Shown: positions 8,598 through 15,752, numbered from the stretch's first letter. The stretch: 64,000 nucleotides of DNA from a bacterium (GCA_027021615.1 JALUTY010000096.1:1-64000), one strand, 5' to 3'. The notes: a model not told the origin generated them from the letters alone. Numbers and translations: made by a program.

Positions 8598-9451
8598 TTC
8601 GTGCCGGGATGCCGGTACCAACGCAGGGGGATCGTCCGGCTGCCCCGCGATTCCCGGCCCTTGCGGTCGCGCACGGCCCACGTGACACGTAGCTCCATGC
8701 CTTCGCGGATCACCCCCGGATTCTCGGGGCGCAGCACGGCGGCCATGTCGAACATCGAGGTGTAGAGCTTGCCGGGTATGGGGGTGCCGTCCGGCCTCTC
8801 AAGGCGGGTCTCGATCACCTCGATCGGGCGATCGAACAACACATCGATCTCGGCAGGGGGCTCGCCCTCCTGCACGGCGGTCAGGACGTCGAGGAGCCGC
8901 GGAGCGGCCGGCGGCTCCACCACGGCCGGATCGGGACGCACCACAGGGGTCGCGGGATCGTCCCCGATCCGAAGCCGCACGCCAGCGATGCCCTCGAACT
9001 GGGTCAGGGTGTGGGCCAGGGCCTGGCCGGCCAGGGGGTGGGGTTGGCCCGCGGTGCCCAGGGCGATCCGGACCACGGCCACGCCCTTTTCCACCGTGAC
9101 GCCCTTGAGTGCCGTCCCCTCGGGGAACAGCCGGGGCAGGGGGAGGAGGCGGACCTGCTCCGGATGCCCGGCCACCAGCACCCTGGCGGCCTCCTCCACG
9201 ATCTTTCCGGGCGTTACCGAGAACAAGGGGATCGGCGCCAGCCGATCCCCGGACCCCGAGGCTCCGAGACCGGGCAGGTACACCACGGCGGCCCGGCAGT
9301 CGACCCCTTGGGATGCCGGGGGAGCGCCGAAGGCCGCGCGGTAGGCCGGGGTTGCGGACACCCCGGCTCGGGCCCCCCAGGCGGGGCCGGAGGTGAGAAG
9401 AGCGAGGCCCGTCCAGAGGACTGCGGCGGCTCGGAACGTGCGGCGGTTCAT
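8594..9451 (-). CDS. GerMN-domain secreted protein
   Basis: This 285-residue exported protein begins MNRRTFRAAAVLWTGLALL with an Ala cleavage region near residue 27. AAGGAGAAACGCC lies before the ATG at 9451. Residues of about 50-165 follow the GerMN (sporulation/germination) pattern: VVYLPGLG...LAPIPLFSV...IVEEAARVLVAGHPEQ...FPEGTALKGVTVEKGVAVVRI...LTQFEGIAGVRLRI. The C-terminal region (DVLFDRPIEVIETRLERPDG, VTWAVRDRKGR) resembles Gmad2-like beta-sandwich domains seen with GerMN in non-sporulating bacteria. Its role is probably in the periplasm or envelope. It is first in a tightly coupled three-gene unit. Confidence 0.7.
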   Translation of the reverse strand: MNRRTFRAAAVLWTGLALLTSGPAWGARAGVSATPAYRAAFGAPPASQGVDCRAAVVYLPGLGASGSGDRLAPIPLFSVTPGKIVEEAARVLVAGHPEQVRLLPLPRLFPEGTALKGVTVEKGVAVVRIALGTAGQPHPLAGQALAHTLTQFEGIAGVRLRIGDDPATPVVRPDPAVVEPPAAPRLLDVLTAVQEGEPPAEIDVLFDRPIEVIETRLERPDGTPIPGKLYTSMFDMAAVLRPENPGVIREGMELRVTWAVRDRKGRESRGSRTIPLRWYRHPGTK

Positions 9452-9599
9452 GGCGTTTCTCCTTAGGAAGCTCCGGCAGGCAGCGAGACGGCCTGTTCGC
9501 AAAACAGCAACTTCTTGCCCCCCGAAGTTTCGGCGGCAGGGCGTGGGGTCTGTTTCCGGACGCACGCGGTTCTCCAACAGGCCCCATGCCTCCCGGGCT

Positions 9600-9760
9600 T
9601 TGGCGCGGTTCGAGAGCCGCCTGGCCGCCCAGCGGGCCGAAAGCCCGAGGTCACTTGGAAGACCCCTCAGGCCCCTGCGGGGCCGGGCAACGAGGAAAGG
9701 TAACGTTCCGTGATCCTGGGGCCCTGGCGGCCGCGGGGCATGGGGCTGTGGCGATGGCTC
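9600..9760. repeat. dispersed intergenic repeat copies (octamer/hairpin and CCTGCGGGGCCGGG type)
   Basis: Bases 9615-9650 hold GCCGCCTG-GCCGCCCA-GCGGGCCGAAAGCCC, an octamer array ending in a short hairpin. Bases 9675-9755 (CCTGCGGGGCCGGG, then GGAAAGGTAACGTTCCGTG, then GGGGCATGGGGC) closely parallel 41000-41080. The 9452-9881 stretch otherwise shows no gene. Confidence 0.6.
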
Positions 9761-9840
9761 CTGCGCCGGGCCACTTGCGTCACAGCCGGACCGGGCTAGG
9801 TTTGTGCAAGCACGTTTAGGATAGCTTGGGGCCGTTCGTT

Positions 9841-9856
9841 AGCAACGACCGTGCCG
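9841..9856 (-). promoter_or_regulatory. sigma-54 promoter candidate upstream of the GerMN operon
   Basis: The minus strand reads CGGCACGGTCGTTGCT: a perfect -12 element (TTGCT), a one-mismatch -24 element and correct spacing. The nearest leftward gene starts at 9451, so the leader would be about 380 bases and would run through the repeat block. The length weakens the assignment. Confidence 0.35.
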
Positions 9857-9881
9857 AGAATCGGGGAGATCGGAGGAGCGG

Positions 9882-10520
9882 ATGAAGCTTCGACTCGTGG
9901 TTGTGGTCTCGTTGCTCGCGGTGCTGCTGGGAAGCTCTGCTCAGGCCTCCCACGCCCGGGCCCGGGTCGGGATCGTTCCGGAGGGGTTCGAGATGAGAGC
10001 TGTGCCGGATGCGGCGGCTGCCGCGCGCTACACCCGGTTGTACGTTGCAGCTCTCGGGCTGAAGGGGCTTCAGGTGCGTCGGGTGGCTATTACTAGAACA
10101 GAGGGCTACTTTTACGTGTACGTTGCGGAGCGGTCCACCGGAAGGGGCGCGTTCACCTTGGAGATCACGCCCCAGGGCCGGCTCTCTGTCAGGAGGTTCC
10201 CGTCCATGGACCCCGAGATGATGTGGAACCAGAAGTACGGCCACCGTGCCCGCAGAGACCTGGGCATGATCCGCGAGCGGCTGACCCCCGAGCAGGCGCG
10301 GGCCCGGGCCGCGAAAGCGATCCCGGCCTCGACCGGGCTCCGGCTCGGTTCCCAAGAGCACTATTACGGGTACCTGTTGGTGTTCCTCCTGGACCCGGGA
10401 GGCCGCTGGGTCGGAGAGGCCGCGGTGAACACGGTGAGCGGCCGGGTGGTGTGGGCCCGGTTTGCGGGGGGGACGCCCGCCGTGGTTCCTCCCTCGGCAG
10501 ACCCGGCGAGTGGGGAATAG
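9882..10520 (+). CDS. secreted PepSY-like protein, unknown function
   Basis: This 212-residue protein has a signal peptide (MKLRLVVVVSLLAVLLGSSAQA). GGAGGAGCGG precedes the ATG. A first beta-rich part (YVYVAERSTGRGAFTLEITPQGRLSV) is followed by LTPEQARARAAKAIPAS and GGRWVGEAAVNTVSGRVVWARF. The pattern of 'xxAxxxAxxA...V.t.tG.vv' recalls PepSY repeats, but the match is loose. It is transcribed alone, away from the GerMN unit, with a terminator candidate after it. Confidence 0.5.
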   Translation: MKLRLVVVVSLLAVLLGSSAQASHARARVGIVPEGFEMRAVPDAAAAARYTRLYVAALGLKGLQVRRVAITRTEGYFYVYVAERSTGRGAFTLEITPQGRLSVRRFPSMDPEMMWNQKYGHRARRDLGMIRERLTPEQARARAAKAIPASTGLRLGSQEHYYGYLLVFLLDPGGRWVGEAAVNTVSGRVVWARFAGGTPAVVPPSADPASGE

Positions 10521-10561
10521 TGCCCATGCAAGTGGAGAATAGTCCGCAGCTCACGGACTCC

Positions 10562-10596
10562 GGAAGGTCCTACGGTCTTCCCGTTTTTCGTTTTTT
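10562..10596 (+). terminator. intrinsic terminator candidate after the 9882 gene
   Basis: A short imperfect stem (GGAAG...CTTCC, extended by GU pairs) is followed by TTTTT at 10584-10588 and TTTTTT at 10591-10596. The stem is weak, but the T-runs stand out in this GC-rich sequence. Confidence 0.45.
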
Positions 10597-10642
10597 CCCG
10601 CCCCCCGGCCGGCGGTGCTTTGATGGGCGTCGGCAAGAGGGG

Positions 10643-10658
10643 GGGCACGCCCCCTGCA
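10643..10658 (+). promoter_or_regulatory. sigma-54 promoter candidate for the 10704 gene
   Basis: GGGCACGCCCCCTGCA fits TGGCACG-N4-YTGCA with one mismatch in the -24 box and correct GG-N10-GC spacing. Transcription would start near 10670, 35 bases before the ATG at 10704. Confidence 0.45.
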
Positions 10659-10703
10659 AATTCGCCGTTGCTTCTGCTCTTCTCTGGACACCAGGAGGCC
10701 GAG

Positions 10704-11024
10704 ATGCGCGTGGGGTGGATCGGTAAGAGCTTGGGGTGGACCGAGGTGCTGGAGGCCGCCGGATTCTACGTGGTGCCGGTCGGTGACGATGGACGCGCCT
10801 TGAGGCCGGGACAGGTGGACGTGGTGGTGTGCTGGGGGTCGTGGCCTCCCGGCGGGCAGTGGCCGTCGGTGCCTGTGGTGTGGTGCCCCGGCACGGTGCG
10901 CGCCTGCTTGGATGGGGAGCCGGCCCGGCGCGCCCATGTTATCCTGCCGGCCCCGGTACGGGCGGTGGACCTCCTACGGGCGATCGAAGAGGCCCTGGAC
11001 CTGCGGTGGCAGGGGCTTCGGTGA
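10704..11024 (+). CDS. hypothetical protein with receiver-like pattern
   Basis: This 106-residue protein starts at MRVGWIGKSLGWTE. GGAGGCCGAG precedes the ATG, which is preferred over ATG 10620. The pattern LEAAGFYVVPV..., VDVVVCWG..., ARRAHVILPAPVRAVDLLRAIEEAL resembles a degenerate response-regulator-like alpha/beta fold, but no phospho-acceptor Asp region is clear. There is no signal peptide, so it is probably cytoplasmic. A sigma-54 promoter candidate lies just upstream, which would place it in the island regulon. The function is unknown. Confidence 0.5.
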   Translation: MRVGWIGKSLGWTEVLEAAGFYVVPVGDDGRALRPGQVDVVVCWGSWPPGGQWPSVPVVWCPGTVRACLDGEPARRAHVILPAPVRAVDLLRAIEEALDLRWQGLR

Positions 11025-11146
11025 AAAAAACACGGCGGAGACTGTAAACTCCCCGACCGGCGGTGCGTCTACACGGGGGTGTGACCCTGCTCCCCATCCC
11101 ACCGTTCCGATCGACGAGGGCCCGGACGCCTGAGGAGGAAGAGTCG

Positions 11147-11266
11147 ATGTTGCCGAGGAGATGGATGTGGCTGGTTCTCGCCGGCGTCGTCCTTCTGGGT
11201 CTGGCAGGATGCCTCCCCTTCCACCACTGGGGTCACATGGCTCCCGGTCACTGCACGGTGCCCTGA
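11147..11266 (+). CDS. small lipoprotein (39 aa)
   Basis: A strong GAGGAGGAAGAGTCG site precedes an ATG at 11147. The product has a lipoprotein signal with lipobox LAGC (VLLGLAGCLPF). The mature peptide is only about 18 residues, with three His (HHWGHMAPGH) and a terminal Cys-Thr-Val-Pro. His/Cys content and location suggest metal contact, but nothing identifies a family. No promoter is evident; it may be co-transcribed with the 10704 gene. Confidence 0.55.
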   Translation: MLPRRWMWLVLAGVVLLGLAGCLPFHHWGHMAPGHCTVP

Positions 11267-11457
11267 AGCCAGGGCTGGCCGGATGCCGGAGTCTGGTGAG
11301 GAGGCCGGCTTCAGGCGCGGTGGCCCGTTCCCGGAGGAGAAACGCGAAGACCCAGCGCAGGAGAATCAGACCGTGAGGTATAGAAGCATGGCCCCGCGCG
11401 CCGGTGGAGCGCGACCTTAGGCGGCGTGGCCTGCCGCGGTCTCTCCGTCACAAACAC

Positions 11458-11493
11458 AAAACGGGCCGTCCCCCGGGGAGGGAGGCCCGTTTT
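11458..11493. terminator. bidirectional intrinsic terminator
   Basis: AAAACGGGCC at 11458-11467 pairs with GGCCCGTTTT at 11484-11493 around a C/G-rich loop. It stands 16 bp beyond the stop of the leftward gene at 11510 and could also serve the rightward small lipoprotein. Confidence 0.7.
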
Positions 11494-11509
11494 GCATCGG
11501 CGAACTGGG

Positions 11510-12898
11510 TCAGGGGCGAAGCATCCGGAGGTATGCCGTGCCCTGGCCGTCCTCCCTCTCGTTCCCCAACAGGAGCACCCCGGGTCGCCCGTCCGTCTTG
11601 AGGCTGAAGTCCACGAGGAACAGCTCCACAGTGCCGAACGGCTCCTCCACCCCCATGGCATCGCGGCCCAAGCGGATCCTGGCTACGGCGTCCGATCCTG
11701 ACGGGCGCCCCACCAGGGGAAGCCCCGGGGTCCTGCCCCGGCGGATCGTGTACACCTCGCCGTCGGGGCTCACCACCACCCTCCGGGGCAGCGGGATCCA
11801 CCGCTCCGTGACTCGGTCCTCCTTTTCGAAGCCCGACCGGAACTCCGGGCTCTCGAGACGCACCGCCACGGCCGGGCCCCGAAACCGGCCCAGGTCGGCC
11901 AGCAGAACCGGACCGTTCCCTCCCTCGGTGGCCGTGCGCCGCCACCGCTGCCCGGTTCGGTGGCTTAGCCAGGCCCCCCCGGGCAAGGGGGTGGCATCGT
12001 AGAGCGCGTGCCCCCGTGGCCACGGGACCGCGGCACCCGGCTGCCATTGACCGGCCTTCTCCGTCACAGACAGGACGCCACCCTCAAAGGCGGAGAACCG
12101 CCCCCTGCGCTGCAGCAAGGCGCGGTCCTGGACGATTCGGAGGTACCCGGAGAGGTCCTGACTCCGGGGGGTGAGGTCCGGCCAGGCCAGGATCCAGGAA
12201 TGGGGCCACGAGTCCGTGCCCTCGTACACCTGCTGCACGTCCTCGGCCCAGGTCACGGCCACCTCAGGGCTGCCGTCGCCGTTGAGGTCGCCGGCGTCGA
12301 GCCACAGGGCCCGGCTGGGCCGCACCGGGGCTGGGAACCGGGCCAGCTCCCGGAGGGCCCCATCCACGACCTCGGCCCGCACCACCCGATCGTCGTACAG
12401 GAGCACGATCTCGTCTCCCATGGCGACGAGCCGCTGGGGAGCCTCCCTCAGCTCGATCGTCTGCGCCCTCGGGGCTGGGACCCGGGGGCTGGCTTGGGGA
12501 GCCGGCGTCCGGGGAGACCGGGGGAGAGAGGGCGTCGCCGCAGGGGCGGACGGCCCCACCTCGTCCACGGCCAGGAACGCTCCGTCCGAGGCCCGGCGCA
12601 GGGAGGCCACCCAACTCTCTCCCTCCCTCCGGAGGTCCAGGATCAGCCCCCTGCCAGGACCCTGGCCTGCCGAGGGCGCAGGCACCACCACAAACCCCCG
12701 CTGGGTGAACAGGCGGAGCAGCTCCCGAACCCGGGGTTCGGCCAGGGGGTCGGCTCCGGCCCCCCGGATCACGGCGGTCTTCTCCCCCTGCCAGGCGTTC
12801 AGGGCCTTGGAGACGCCTTCCCAGGCCTGGGCCCCAGCGGCCGAGGCGGCCCATGCGAGGGCGACCACGGTGCAACACACGAGCGTGATTCGGCGCAC
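11510..12898 (-). CDS. secreted FG-GAP/VCBS-like repeat protein
   Basis: This 462-residue exported protein starts with GTG at 12898, with AAGGAGAACCGAC upstream. The signal sequence is RRITLVCCTVVALAWAASAAGAQA. The first ~120 residues resemble a lipoprotein-type assembly domain (AVIRGAGADPLAEPRVRELLRLF). After a Pro/Ala-rich linker, the protein shows calcium-type DLNGDGSPEVAV and repeated beta-propeller-like blades (DEIVLLYDDRVVRAEVVDG). This points to an FG-GAP-like propeller at the cell surface or in the periplasm. The function is unknown; it follows the porin-like gene after a terminator, so it is probably a separate unit. Confidence 0.55.
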   Translation of the reverse strand: MRRITLVCCTVVALAWAASAAGAQAWEGVSKALNAWQGEKTAVIRGAGADPLAEPRVRELLRLFTQRGFVVVPAPSAGQGPGRGLILDLRREGESWVASLRRASDGAFLAVDEVGPSAPAATPSLPRSPRTPAPQASPRVPAPRAQTIELREAPQRLVAMGDEIVLLYDDRVVRAEVVDGALRELARFPAPVRPSRALWLDAGDLNGDGSPEVAVTWAEDVQQVYEGTDSWPHSWILAWPDLTPRSQDLSGYLRIVQDRALLQRRGRFSAFEGGVLSVTEKAGQWQPGAAVPWPRGHALYDATPLPGGAWLSHRTGQRWRRTATEGGNGPVLLADLGRFRGPAVAVRLESPEFRSGFEKEDRVTERWIPLPRRVVVSPDGEVYTIRRGRTPGLPLVGRPSGSDAVARIRLGRDAMGVEEPFGTVELFLVDFSLKTDGRPGVLLLGNEREDGQGTAYLRMLRP

Positions 12899-12990
12899 GT
12901 CGGTTCTCCTTCCTATAATTCCGGGAGACGGCGTCCTTCCGTCGCCGCTCTCGGTGCGAGCTTCCAGCCTACCACGGTTCCCAAAGACCG

Positions 12991-13018
12991 AAAAAAGGGG
13001 CCCCGTTTCCGGGGCCCC
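12991..13018 (-). terminator. intrinsic terminator of the porin-like gene
   Basis: On the minus strand GGGGCCCC, a six-base loop and GGGGCCCC are followed by TTTTTT (12996-12991). It lies about 40 bp past the stop of the 13061 gene. Confidence 0.75.
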
Positions 13019-13060
13019 CATGCGGGTTGGGTCAAAACCACGCGCAAGGAACGGGGTGGG

Positions 13061-14470
13061 TTAGTACGCCCACGCCAGCGTCAGCATGTTGAGCCAGGCG
13101 GTGTCGTTGGCGTTCACCTGGTCCTCGATGCCCTGGCCCGGCACGAAGGCCGAGAAGATGTTGTCGATGGAGAAGTTCTTGTTGAACTTGTACTTGAGCT
13201 GGAGGTCGAAGGTGGTGCCGGCGTAGTCGTCCACTTCCTCGCCGGGGTCCTTCGCGTTGGTCAGGTTGCCGGTCTCGTCGTACCAGATGAAGAACGCCTG
13301 GGCCTTGTAGGAGAGCTTCGGCACGAGCTGCCCCAGATCGCCCTTGGCGCCCACCGCGATCAGCCGCTGGCCCGGGTTGTTGCCGGAGCCGCCGTTGCCG
13401 ATGCCGCCGTAGCCGTTGCCGCCCACGGCCCGCTCCGGCGCGTAGGCATAGAGGGACGCGCCGTAGGGGCTCGCGCCCGAGGCCAGGTGCTCGCCCAGGA
13501 TGTTGCCGTCCATGCCCATGAGGGGGGTGAACCGGCCGATGTCGGTGATGCCGAGCCAGCCCTCGACGTCGTCGTCGCTGGAGTCGTCGTCACCGCGGGT
13601 GTACCGGAACGCCACGTAGGGGTTGAGCGCCTTGCTCACCGGCACCTCGAGCCCTGCGAACGCGGCCCAGGAGCGCACGTCCGGGCCGCCGTCCTCGAAC
13701 TCGCCGTTGGCGGCCACCACCTCGAAGCTGGGCTTCACGGGCCCGATCTGGCCGAGCCCCTCCAGGCCGTAGTAGGTCACGTTCACGTTCTTGGCCTCGT
13801 TGTCGCTGTACGCGACGAGGGGGCTCACCGTGAACTTGCCCATGCCCGTGTCGAGCGTGGCGTTCACCTTGGCCGTGTACACCCTCCAGTCGCCGGTCTG
13901 CCAGTCGTCCCGGGTTCCGATCAGGTCCGAGTTCTGGATGGGCATGTACAGCAGCTCGTACGAGAGCATATCGCCCACCTTGCCCCGGAACCCCACGAAC
14001 GGGTGGTCGTCGCCGTACAGGAGACCCCCGGTCTTCAGGTCCAGGAACCGGATGTCCCAGCCGGTCTCCAGCTGCAGCTCGGGGGCGAAGGTGTAGAGGA
14101 ACTCGGCCCGCTCGATCCCGAACTCGCCGCCCGCGTTGGGCTGGTTGTTCTTCGTTGCGCCCACATAGAACGAGCGATCGCCGTTGTCCTTGTTCATGAT
14201 CACGTCGGACTCGGCGATCATCTTCACCGACCAGTTGTCGCCCTTGGCCTTCCAGCCGAGCCGCAGCTCGGCGCGGATGTGCTCGCCCGAGGCCCACCCG
14301 CCCTCGTTCAGGGCCGGGGCGTCGCCCTTGGAGTCGTCGAAGTCGAAGTTGTTGTAAAAGGTGGGCTTGATCTTGGCGGTCCCGAAGAACTGGACGGCCG
14401 CTTGGGCCGGTAGGGCCAGGCCCACCGCGGCGATCGTGGCGAGGGCGATCTGGGAAACGGTTCTTCTCAT
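13061..14470 (-). CDS. porin-like outer-membrane beta-barrel protein
   Basis: This 469-residue protein begins MRRTVSQIALATIAAVGLAL with cleavage near PAQA/AVQFFG. Many amphipathic strands follow (LRLGWKAKGDNWSVKMIAESDV, FLYTFAPELQLETGWDIRF, LSYELLYMPIQ, PYVAFRYTRGDDD) and the chain ends WLNMLTLAWAY with a terminal aromatic, typical of porins. Asp-rich loops (DDDSSDDDVEG) and a Gly-rich loop are present. AAGGAGGAGTCCTC precedes the ATG. It is probably strongly expressed from the sigma-70 promoter at 14601-14629. The substrate is unknown; an alginate-export-like or general porin fold is likely. Confidence 0.7.
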   Translation of the reverse strand: MRRTVSQIALATIAAVGLALPAQAAVQFFGTAKIKPTFYNNFDFDDSKGDAPALNEGGWASGEHIRAELRLGWKAKGDNWSVKMIAESDVIMNKDNGDRSFYVGATKNNQPNAGGEFGIERAEFLYTFAPELQLETGWDIRFLDLKTGGLLYGDDHPFVGFRGKVGDMLSYELLYMPIQNSDLIGTRDDWQTGDWRVYTAKVNATLDTGMGKFTVSPLVAYSDNEAKNVNVTYYGLEGLGQIGPVKPSFEVVAANGEFEDGGPDVRSWAAFAGLEVPVSKALNPYVAFRYTRGDDDSSDDDVEGWLGITDIGRFTPLMGMDGNILGEHLASGASPYGASLYAYAPERAVGGNGYGGIGNGGSGNNPGQRLIAVGAKGDLGQLVPKLSYKAQAFFIWYDETGNLTNAKDPGEEVDDYAGTTFDLQLKYKFNKNFSIDNIFSAFVPGQGIEDQVNANDTAWLNMLTLAWAY

Positions 14471-14540
14471 GAGGACTCCTCCTTTTTCTGTGAGACTTCC
14501 ATGGTGACTTTCGGATGTGCGTGATGCTCGGGTCTGCCGT

Positions 14541-14553
14541 ATCACCTCCTTTC
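14541..14553 (-). promoter_or_regulatory. extended Shine-Dalgarno-like sequence in the porin leader
   Basis: The minus strand reads GAAAGGAGGTGAT, a 13-base match to the complement of the usual 16S rRNA 3' end, 70 bases upstream of the porin ATG, which has its own SD. No start codon follows it at a useful distance. It could be a ribosome standby site, a decoy, or part of a hairpin with ACCTCC further upstream in the leader. Confidence 0.4.
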
Positions 14554-14600
14554 GTCTATGGGATGGGCATCTGCGGGCATACCGCGGAGGTATCGCGCCA

Positions 14601-14629
14601 TCGATACCAGGGCAAACTTGACCTGTCAA
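14601..14629 (-). promoter_or_regulatory. sigma-70 promoter of the porin-like gene
   Basis: On the minus strand TTGACA (14629-14624), a 17-base spacer and TATCGA (14606-14601) form a good vegetative promoter. The surrounding 14620-14690 is strikingly AT-rich. The transcript leader would be about 125 bases. Confidence 0.6.
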
Positions 14630-14790
14630 CAAAAAAATAACGCTGTTTGAAATTGTATATTATTCGACAGCTCTGCGGAATATTCATCAGGAGCCTCCCT
14701 TCCAACCCGGCGGCCGGGTCCCGGGCCCCGGGTGAAAGATCTTACCTAAGTCTCGGCCCTTACGGCTGTCGGCCATCAAGCATCTGGTGC

Positions 14791-14806
14791 TGGCACGGTT
14801 GGTGCA
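14791..14806 (+). promoter_or_regulatory. sigma-54 promoter candidate of the putative small RNA
   Basis: TGGCACGGTTGGTGCA matches TGGCACG-N4-TTGCA with one mismatch and exact GG-N10-GC spacing. Predicted start is near 14818. The only downstream element is a very strong terminator 45-80 bases away. Confidence 0.5.
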
Positions 14807-14817
14807 TGAACGCCGAG

Positions 14818-14898
14818 CACATGGGAGTCGCCCCAACCCGATTCCCATTCCTCCTGTAGAGGGGGGAAGGGTCTGGTCCACCCTTCCCCCCTTTTCTT
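14818..14898 (+). ncRNA. putative sigma-54-dependent small regulatory RNA (~80 nt)
   Basis: The stretch between the promoter candidate and the terminator can fold as a 5' hairpin (ATGGGA at 14821-14826 with TCCCAT at 14843-14848) with a C-rich loop (CCCCAACCC), then an unpaired TTCCTCCT (14848-14855), then the terminator stem. A C-rich loop plus exposed anti-SD CCUCCU is typical of small RNAs that occlude ribosome binding sites. Seven bases (TCCTCCT) can pair with AGGAGGA at the porin start. No credible protein is encoded. This is a prediction from promoter, fold and terminator only. Confidence 0.45.
14861..14898 (+). terminator. strong intrinsic terminator
   Basis: GGGGGGAAGGGT (14861-14872) and ACCCTTCCCCCC (14880-14891) form a perfect 12-bp stem with a 7-base loop, followed by TTTTCTT. 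No annotated gene ends here, which is the main reason to propose the small RNA. Confidence 0.85.
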
Positions 14899-14984
14899 CG
14901 GTTGTCAAGCAACCCCCCGTTCTCCCGCCCGTGGTTCCCGGCGTGAAACGCGTGCCCTTGGGGGCAATTATTACCCCGGTGGCT

Positions 14985-15300
14985 ATAGAGGCGCGCAGGT
15001 GGCCGCAGGGGCGCGGGGCTCGCTTCCGGCCGTGCGTGAGTGCGGCATCCGGCTTACGCGGCCTCCGGCACTCAGCCCTATAAGCTGAAACGCGGCTGAA
15101 GTGCGGGCATTTTCGGAGTCCCCGAGGCCGGAAGAGCACCAAGCGTAGGCCGAGTGCCGGAGGCAGCGACTGTCGGAGCCACGCCCGGCGCTCCAGCAGG
15201 CCCCGCGCCCCAGAGCGCGTCCATTTAGCCGCCGGAGTAATGGATGCTCCTCCGTGTCCGCCAAGCTACCTCGCCGCCCAGCGGGCCGAAGGCCCGAAAG
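14985..15300. repeat. dispersed intergenic element, inverted relative to the copy at 63190-63265
   Basis: Bases 15000-15060 are nearly the reverse complement of 63195-63265 (shared GGCCGTGCGTGAGTGCGGCA and CCGGCTTACG). Bases 15270-15300 carry the octamer/hairpin signature GCCGCCCA-GCGGGCCGAAGGCCC. The 14899-15384 stretch has no supported gene. Confidence 0.65.
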
Positions 15301-15320
15301 TCGGAGCCCCAGACGGCGCC

Positions 15321-15348
15321 GGGCCCCCTGGAGGGTTCCAGGGGGCCC
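15321..15348. other. perfect stem-loop downstream of the tiny-protein operon
   Basis: GGGCCCCCTGGA and TCCAGGGGGCCC form a 12-bp stem with a 4-base loop, about 36 bp past the stop at 15385. No T-run follows on either strand, so it may be an RNA 3'-end stabiliser or a Rho-assisted end rather than a classical terminator. Confidence 0.5.
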
Positions 15349-15384
15349 GGAGGGGCGGGGCGGGTGGAGGGGGCTAGAGGCGGG

Positions 15385-15534
15385 CTATCGAACCAGGTCG
15401 ATCGCCTCCATGGTGGTGGTGCGTTCCATCGTCGGGCAGGAGCACCCAGCTGCCGCGGTGGCTGGGGCCGCCAGGCTCACCGTGCCGGCGGCCAGGATCG
15501 TCAGGAGCAGGGCGAGAAACGTTGCGCGCTTCAT
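15385..15534 (-). CDS. tiny secreted CxC protein, paralog 2 (49 aa)
   Basis: The ATG at 15534 follows an ideal GAAGGAGGTGACCC. The product has a signal peptide (MKRATFLALLLTILAAG, cleavage near ATA/AAG) and a mature part of about 22 residues: GCSCPTMERTTTMEAIDLVR. Its start, signal sequence, Cys-x-Cys and C-terminal EAxDLVR are shared with the neighbouring 48-aa protein, so the two arose by duplication. The Cys could instead be a lipid-modified residue in a weak lipobox (AAGC). I know of no family. It is second in a two-gene operon, 20 bp after its paralog, under a sigma-54 promoter candidate. Metal binding or a secreted signal are guesses. Confidence 0.7.
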   Translation of the reverse strand: MKRATFLALLLTILAAGTVSLAAPATAAAGCSCPTMERTTTMEAIDLVR

Positions 15535-15554
15535 GGGTCACCTCCTTCGGTGCG

Positions 15555-15701
15555 TTAGCGCACCAGGTCTGTGGCTTCCAGGTTGGTGGTGGTCTGCTGG
15601 GCCGAGCTGCACCCACACGCCGACGCGGCAGGGGCGGCCAGGCTCACGCCCGTGATGCCGAGCAGGGCCAACAGGACGGTGAGAGCTGCGATGCGTTTCA
15701 T
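15555..15701 (-). CDS. tiny secreted CxC protein, paralog 1 (48 aa)
   Basis: The ATG at 15701 follows TAAGGAGGTGGAACC. The product has a signal peptide (MKRIAALTVLLALLGITG, then VSLAAPAASA) and a mature part CGCSSAQQTTTNLEATDLVR. Compared with its paralog, the mature regions conserve CxC, a Thr triplet, and E-A-x-D-L-V-R at the very end. Strong ribosome sites on both genes suggest high translation when induced. The site at 15753-15768 would start the message about 40 bases upstream. It lies divergent from the sensor kinase gene, which suggests a dedicated target of that two-component system. Confidence 0.7.
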   Translation of the reverse strand: MKRIAALTVLLALLGITGVSLAAPAASACGCSSAQQTTTNLEATDLVR

Positions 15702-15752
15702 GGTTCCACCTCCTTAGGATGGAAAAGGGGGTTGCGTTTGCCCTGAGTGCAA

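Noticed and set aside
14647-14859. A 70-residue plus-strand frame ending just before the strong terminator.
   Set aside because: It starts in the AT-rich porin promoter, has no ribosome site and odd composition. A small RNA from the sigma-54 site explains the terminator better.
15244-15655. Plus-strand frames over the tiny CxC genes.
   Set aside because: They are antisense to two frames that have near-perfect ribosome sites and paralogous signal peptides.
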